From: Burkholderiaceae bacterium
GTDB lineage: Bacteria > Pseudomonadota > Gammaproteobacteria > Burkholderiales > Burkholderiaceae_C
Direction: 5' to 3'
Length of the DNA: 64,000 nt
Assembly: GCA_017992055.1 (NCBI GenBank)
Contig: JAGOPK010000002.1
Coordinates: 496,001-560,000 of the forward strand
Part shown: one piece after another, positions 20,501 through 26,500 of the stretch
Layout: the number at the start of each line of letters is the position of its first letter
Numbering within the stretch: position 1 is the first letter of the stretch
Notes under the pieces: model-generated
What the model saw: the letters and a program-made list of their open reading frames with translations, nothing else
Told to the model about the DNA's origin: nothing
Database searches by the model: none
Translations under genes and position numbers: made by a program

Positions 20501-23500
20501 TCAGCACCGGCCAGCTCGCCAGCCTGGAGGCCAGCGACCTCAACGCCTTCACCACCGGCCAGTTCGCGGTGCTGACCACCGGCCAGGTCGCCAAGCTCAC
20601 CACCACCCAGCTGAGCACGCTGGAAACCGCCGACATCGCGGCCCTGTCCACGGCCCAGCTGCGCGCCCTGGGCGCCGACCAGCTGGTGGCGCTGGAGGCG
20701 AATGCCTTCACCGCCATGGGCACCACCGGCCTGACCGCGCTGAGCACCGGCCAGATCGCCGCCATCGAGGCCGGCGACTTCGCCTCGCTGGGCACCACGG
20801 CCCTGGCCTCGATGACCACCGGCCAGATGGCGGGCCTGACCACCAGCCAGCTGGATGCGCTGTCGACCAGCCAGATCGCCGCCTGGGTCAGCACCCAGCT
20901 GGCGGCGCTGAGCACCAGCCAGCTGGCCGCGCTGGATGCCGCCGACCTGGCGGCCCAGGGCACCAGCGCCTATGCCGCGATGAGCACGGCCCAGGTGGCC
21001 GCGCTGACGACCACGCAGATCGAGGCCCTGCAGACCGCCGACCTGGTGGTCTTCAGCAGCGCGCAGATCCGCGCGCTGGGCGCCGACGCGCTGGGCACGC
21101 TGAGCCAGTCGCAGATCGCCGCGCTGACCACCGGCCAGGTGGCCGCGTTCAGCACCGGCCAGCTGCATGCCTTCAGCACCACCCAGGTGCCGTACTTCGA
21201 GACCACCGACCTGGCGGCGCTGACCACCGGCCAGGTGGTGGCGCTCAGCGGTGACCAGATCGGCGCGTTCGGCACCAGCCAGCTCGCCGGCCTGGGCACC
21301 AGCCAGGTGGCCGCGCTGGCCACCGGCCAGATCGCCTCCATCGCCGCCGAGTCGCTGGCGGCCATGGGCACGACCCAGTTCGCCGCCTTCGGCACCACGC
21401 AGATCGCCAACTTCGGCACCTCGCAGATCGAGGCCCTGCAGGGCGCCGATGCCGCGGTGCTGGGCACGGCCCAGGTGCGTGCGCTGACGGCCGAGCAGCT
21501 GGGGGTGATCTCGAGTGCCGCCATCACCGGCTTCACCACCGGCCAGTGGGCGGCGCTGTCCACCGGCCAGCTCAATGCCCTGGGCACCACCAGCCTGTCG
21601 CTGATGGAGACCACCGACCTGGCCGCGCTGACCACCGGTCAAGTCGTGGTGTTCAACGTCGACCAGATCGCCGCCTTCGGCACCACCCAGCTGGCCGCAC
21701 TCGGCACCAGCCAGGTGGCGGCGCTGGCCAGCGGCCAGCTGGCGGCCATCGAGGCCGCCGACCTGGCGGCCCTGGGCACCACCCAGTACACGGCGCTGAG
21801 CACCGGCCAGCTGGCCAACCTGTCCACCAGCCAGGTGGCGGGCCTGGAGGTGGCCGACCTGGCCGTGCTGAGCACCCGCCAGCTGCGCGCCCTGGGCGCC
21901 GAGCTGGTGGCCTCCATCGCCACCAGCGGCATCGGCGCGCTGACCACCGGCCAGTGGGTCGGCCTGTCGACCGGCCAGCTGGAGGCGCTGAACGCCGACC
22001 AGATGGCCGCCATCGGCACCGGCGCCCTGGCCTCGCTGACCACCGGCCAGATCATCGCCTTCAGCAGCGGCCAGTTCGACGCCATGGCCACCGGCCAGAT
22101 CGCCGCGCTGACCGCCGGCCAGGCCGCCGCGCTGACCGCCAACCAGCTCACCGGCCTGGCGGCCGAGGACCTGAATGCGCTGGGCACGGCACAGTTCGCC
22201 GCGCTGACCACCGGCCAGGTGCTGGCGCTGACCACCACCCAGGTCAACAGCCTGGAGACCGGTGACCTGGTGGTGCTGAGCACCCAGCAGCTGCGTGCGC
22301 TGGACGAGAACCAGATCCTGGCCCTGTCCACGGCCGGCGTGGTGGCCCTGACCACCGGCCAGATCGTCGGCCTGTCCAGCGGCCAGATCGTGGCCCTGGA
22401 AGCCGAGGACCTGGCGGCCCTGCAGACCACCGACCTGGCGGCCCTGACCACCGGCCAGACCGCCGCCTTCACCACCGGCCAGATCGCCGCCTTCGGCAGC
22501 ACCCAGCTGGCCGGCCTGACGACGACCCAGGTCGCCGCCCTGGCCACCGGCCAGATCACCGCCATCGCGCCGGACAACCTGGCGGGCCTGGGCACGACCC
22601 AGTTCGCCGCGCTGACCACCAGCCAGGCTGCGGCCCTGACCGTCGAGCAGTGGACGGCCATGCAGTACGCCGACCTGGCGGTGCTGGGCTCGGCCCAGAT
22701 CGCCGCCATCGGCGCCACCGGCATCGCCGCGCTGGCCAGCGGCCAGTTCAACGCGCTGACCACCGGCCAGATCGCCGCGCTGACCAGCGGACAGGTGGCG
22801 GCCATCGAGGCCAGCGACCTGGCCGACTGGGGCACGACCAACCTGGCCGCGCTGCGCACCTCGGCCCTGGTGGCCCTGAGCGTGGAGCAGCTGCAGGCCC
22901 TGACCACCGGCCAGGTGACCATGCTGGCGGCCAGCCAGGTGGCGGCCTTCAGCAGCGGCCAGATCGCCGCGCTGGAAGCCACCGACATCGCCGCACTGGG
23001 CACCACCCAGGCCGCGGCCCTGACCACCGGCCAGATCGCCGCGATGTCCGCCGAGCAGGTGGCCGCGCTGGAGACCGCCGAGCTGGTGGTGCTGGGCAGC
23101 AGCCAGCTGCGCGCCCTGGGCGCCGATGCGCTGGCGGCCATGACCAGCGGCCAGCTGGCGGTGCTGAGCACCGGCCAGGTGGTGGCCTTCAGCACCGGCC
23201 AGATCGCGGCCATCGAGGCCACCGACCTGGCGGCCCTGGGCAGCACCCAGATCGCCGCGCTGACCACCGGCCAGGTGGCGGTGCTGAGCGCAGACCAGAT
23301 CGCCGCGCTGGACACCTCCGACGTGGCCGGCCTGGGCAGCAGCGCGCTGCGCGCCCTGAACGCCGACCAGCTGGCGGCGCTGACCAGCTCGTCCATCGTG
23401 GCCATGACCACCGGCCAGTTCGCGGCCCTGAGCAGCGGCCAGATCGCTGCGCTGGAAGCCGCCGACGTGGCGGCCATGGAGACGGTGGACCTGGACGGCC

Positions 23501-26500
23501 TGAGCACCGGCCAGATCCGCTCGCTGACGGCCGACCAGCTGACGGTGATGGGCACCAGCCAGTTCGCCGCGCTCGGCACCGGCGCCATCGCCGCCCTGGG
23601 CACGGTCCAGCTGGCGGTGCTGTCGGCGGCCTCGCTGGACGCGCTGGGCACCACCCAGTGGGCGGCCATGACCACCGGCCAGGTGCGCGCCCTGTCGGGT
23701 GACCAGCTGGCATCGCTGGGCACCTCCGACCTGACCGCGCTGACCGAAGCCCAGATCGCCGCGCTGTCGGCCGACCAGCTGGCCGCACTGACCACCGGCC
23801 AGACGGCCGCGCTGCGCACCACCCAGCTGCAGGCCCTGACCAGCGGCCAGATCGTGGCGCTGGAAGCCGGCGACCTGGCGGCCCTGGGCACGACCCAGTT
23901 CGCCGCGCTGACCACGGGCCAGATCCGCGCCATCAGCGACAGCCAGGCGCTGGCGCTGGAGACCGCCGACCTGGCCGCGCTCAGCTCCTCGCAGTTCGCC
24001 GCGCTGCACACCGCCGCGGTGGCCGCGCTGGGCACCAGCCAGTTCGCCGCGCTGGGCACCACCCAGCTGGCCGCGCTGACGGTGACCCAGCTGGGCTCGG
24101 TGGACGTGGCCGACATCGCCGCGCTGACCACCGGCCAGTTCGCCGGCCTGACCACCGGCCAGATCGCCGCACTGTCGGCCGAGCAGGTGGCCAACATCGA
24201 GACCACCGACCTGGCCTCGCTGTCCACCACCATGCTGGTGGCCCTGGGCACCACCGCCATCGGCGCCCTGACCACCGGCCAGGTGGCGGAAATCGGCACC
24301 ACCCAGCTGGTGGCGCTGTCCAGCGGCCAGATCGCCGCGCTGGAGGTGGCCGACTTCGTGGCCATGGGCACGACGCAGTTCAATGCGCTGAGCACCGGCC
24401 AGGTGGCCGCCTTCCAGGCCGGCCAGATGGCCGAGATCCAGACCGCCGACCTGGCGGCGCTGGGCACCACTGCCTTCGTGGCCCTGGGCAGCACGGCCAT
24501 CGCCGCGCTGAACAGCGTGCAGATCGCGGCGCTGAGCACGGCGCAGATGGATGCCATCAGCACCGGCCAGCTGCGCGCCATCGAGGCCGGCGACCTGCCG
24601 GGCCTGGCCACCGCCGGCCTGGTGGTGCTGGACGCCACCCAGGTGGCGGCACTCGGCACCGGCCAGACCGCGGCCCTGACCACCACCCAGCTGGCCAGCC
24701 TGGGCAGCACCCAGCTGACCGCGCTGACCACGGCCCAGCTGCGCACCATCGACGGTGCCAGCCTGGCCGCCATGGGCAGCAGCCAGTGGGTGGAGCTGAC
24801 CAGCGGCCAGATGGCCGGCCTGTCCAGCTCGCAGATCGGCGCCATGGAAGTGGCCGACCTGTCCGAGCTGACCACCGGCCAGATCAACGCCATCGCCGCC
24901 AGCGGCTTGGCCGCCTTGGGCACCACCCAGCTGGCCGCGCTGGGCACCACCCAGTTCGCTGCGCTGAGCACGGCCCAGGTGCGCGCCATCGAGGCCGCCG
25001 ACATCGACAACCTCGACGTCGAGGACCTGGTGGCCCTGTCCGCGGCCCAGGCCGCGGCCCTGTCCACCGAGCAGATCGCGGCACTGAGCACCACCCAGCT
25101 GGCCGGCCTGTCGACCACGCAGCTGGTGGCCTTCAACACCACCCAGCTGTCGGCCATCAGCGGTGCCGACCTGGCCAAGCTGGGCACGACCGAGTTCGCC
25201 ACGCTGTCCAGCGGCCAGATCGCCGGCCTGACCACCAGCCACATCGTGGCCCTGGAGACGGCCGACCTGGCGGCGCTGACCACCGGCCAGGTGGCGGCGC
25301 TGAGCACCACGGCCATGCAGGCCCTGTCGGCGGCCCAGCTGCAGGCGCTGACCACCGGCCAGCTGACGGTGCTGCGCACCAGCCAGATCGCGGCCATCGA
25401 CACCGCCGACCTGGCGGCGCTGGGCACCACCGCGCTGAACGGCCTCACGGCCACCCAGCTCAACGCGCTGTCGGCCGAGCAGATGGGCGGCCTGACCACC
25501 GGCCAGCTGGATGCACTGTCGACGACGCTGTTCTCCGCGCTGTCCACCCGTGAGCTGAACTACATCGACGCGGCCGACCTGGCGGCGCTGGGCACCACCA
25601 CCTGGGCCTCGCTGACCGGCACCCAGCTGGCCGGCCTGTCGACCAGCCAGATCGCGGCGATGGAGACCACCGACCTGGTGGAGCTGAGCGGCACCCAGGT
25701 GCGCGCCATCGCCACCGCCGGCATCGTGGCCATGGGCACCACCCAGCTGGCCGCGCTGACCACCACCCAGGTGGCCTCGCTGGGCACCAGCCAGCTGCGC
25801 GCCATCGAGGCCGCCGACATGATCGGCCTGGAGACCGGCGACATCGAGGTGCTGAGCAATGCCCAGCTGCAGTCGCTGAGCACCGGCCAGCTGGCCGCGC
25901 TGAGCACCACGCAGATCGCCAGCCTGTCGCTGGCCCATGTGGCGGCGCTGACCACCAGCCAGCTGTCCAGCCTGGACAGCGGCCGCCTGAACGCCCTGAC
26001 CACGGGCCAGATGGTGGCGCTGGGCACCAGCCAGATCGCCGGCCTGAGCGCCAGCCAGGTGGCGGCGATGGAGACCGCCGACCTGGCGGCCTTCACCACC
26101 GGCCAGATCCGCGGCTTCACCAGCACCGGCATCGCCGCGCTGGACGACAGCCAGCTGAACGCGCTGACCACCGGCCAGCTGGTGGCGCTGAGCACCACGC
26201 AGATCGTCGCCATCGAGACCGGCGACATGGCCCTGCTGTCCACCGGCTCGCTGGCCGCGCTGACCACGGCGCAGATCCGCGCGCTGCAGGCCAGCCAGCT
26301 GCTGGCCCTGGACGACAGCCAGCGCGTGGTGCTGGACGCCAGCCAGATGGCGGCCATCGGCACCACCCAGCTGGTGGCCCTGGGCAGCAGCGCGCTGAAC
26401 GCGCTGACCACCGGCCAGTTCGCAGCCATGGGCACGACCCAGATCGCGGCCCTGCAGAGTGGTCAGGTGACGGCGCTGGAGACCACCGACCTGGCGGCCT

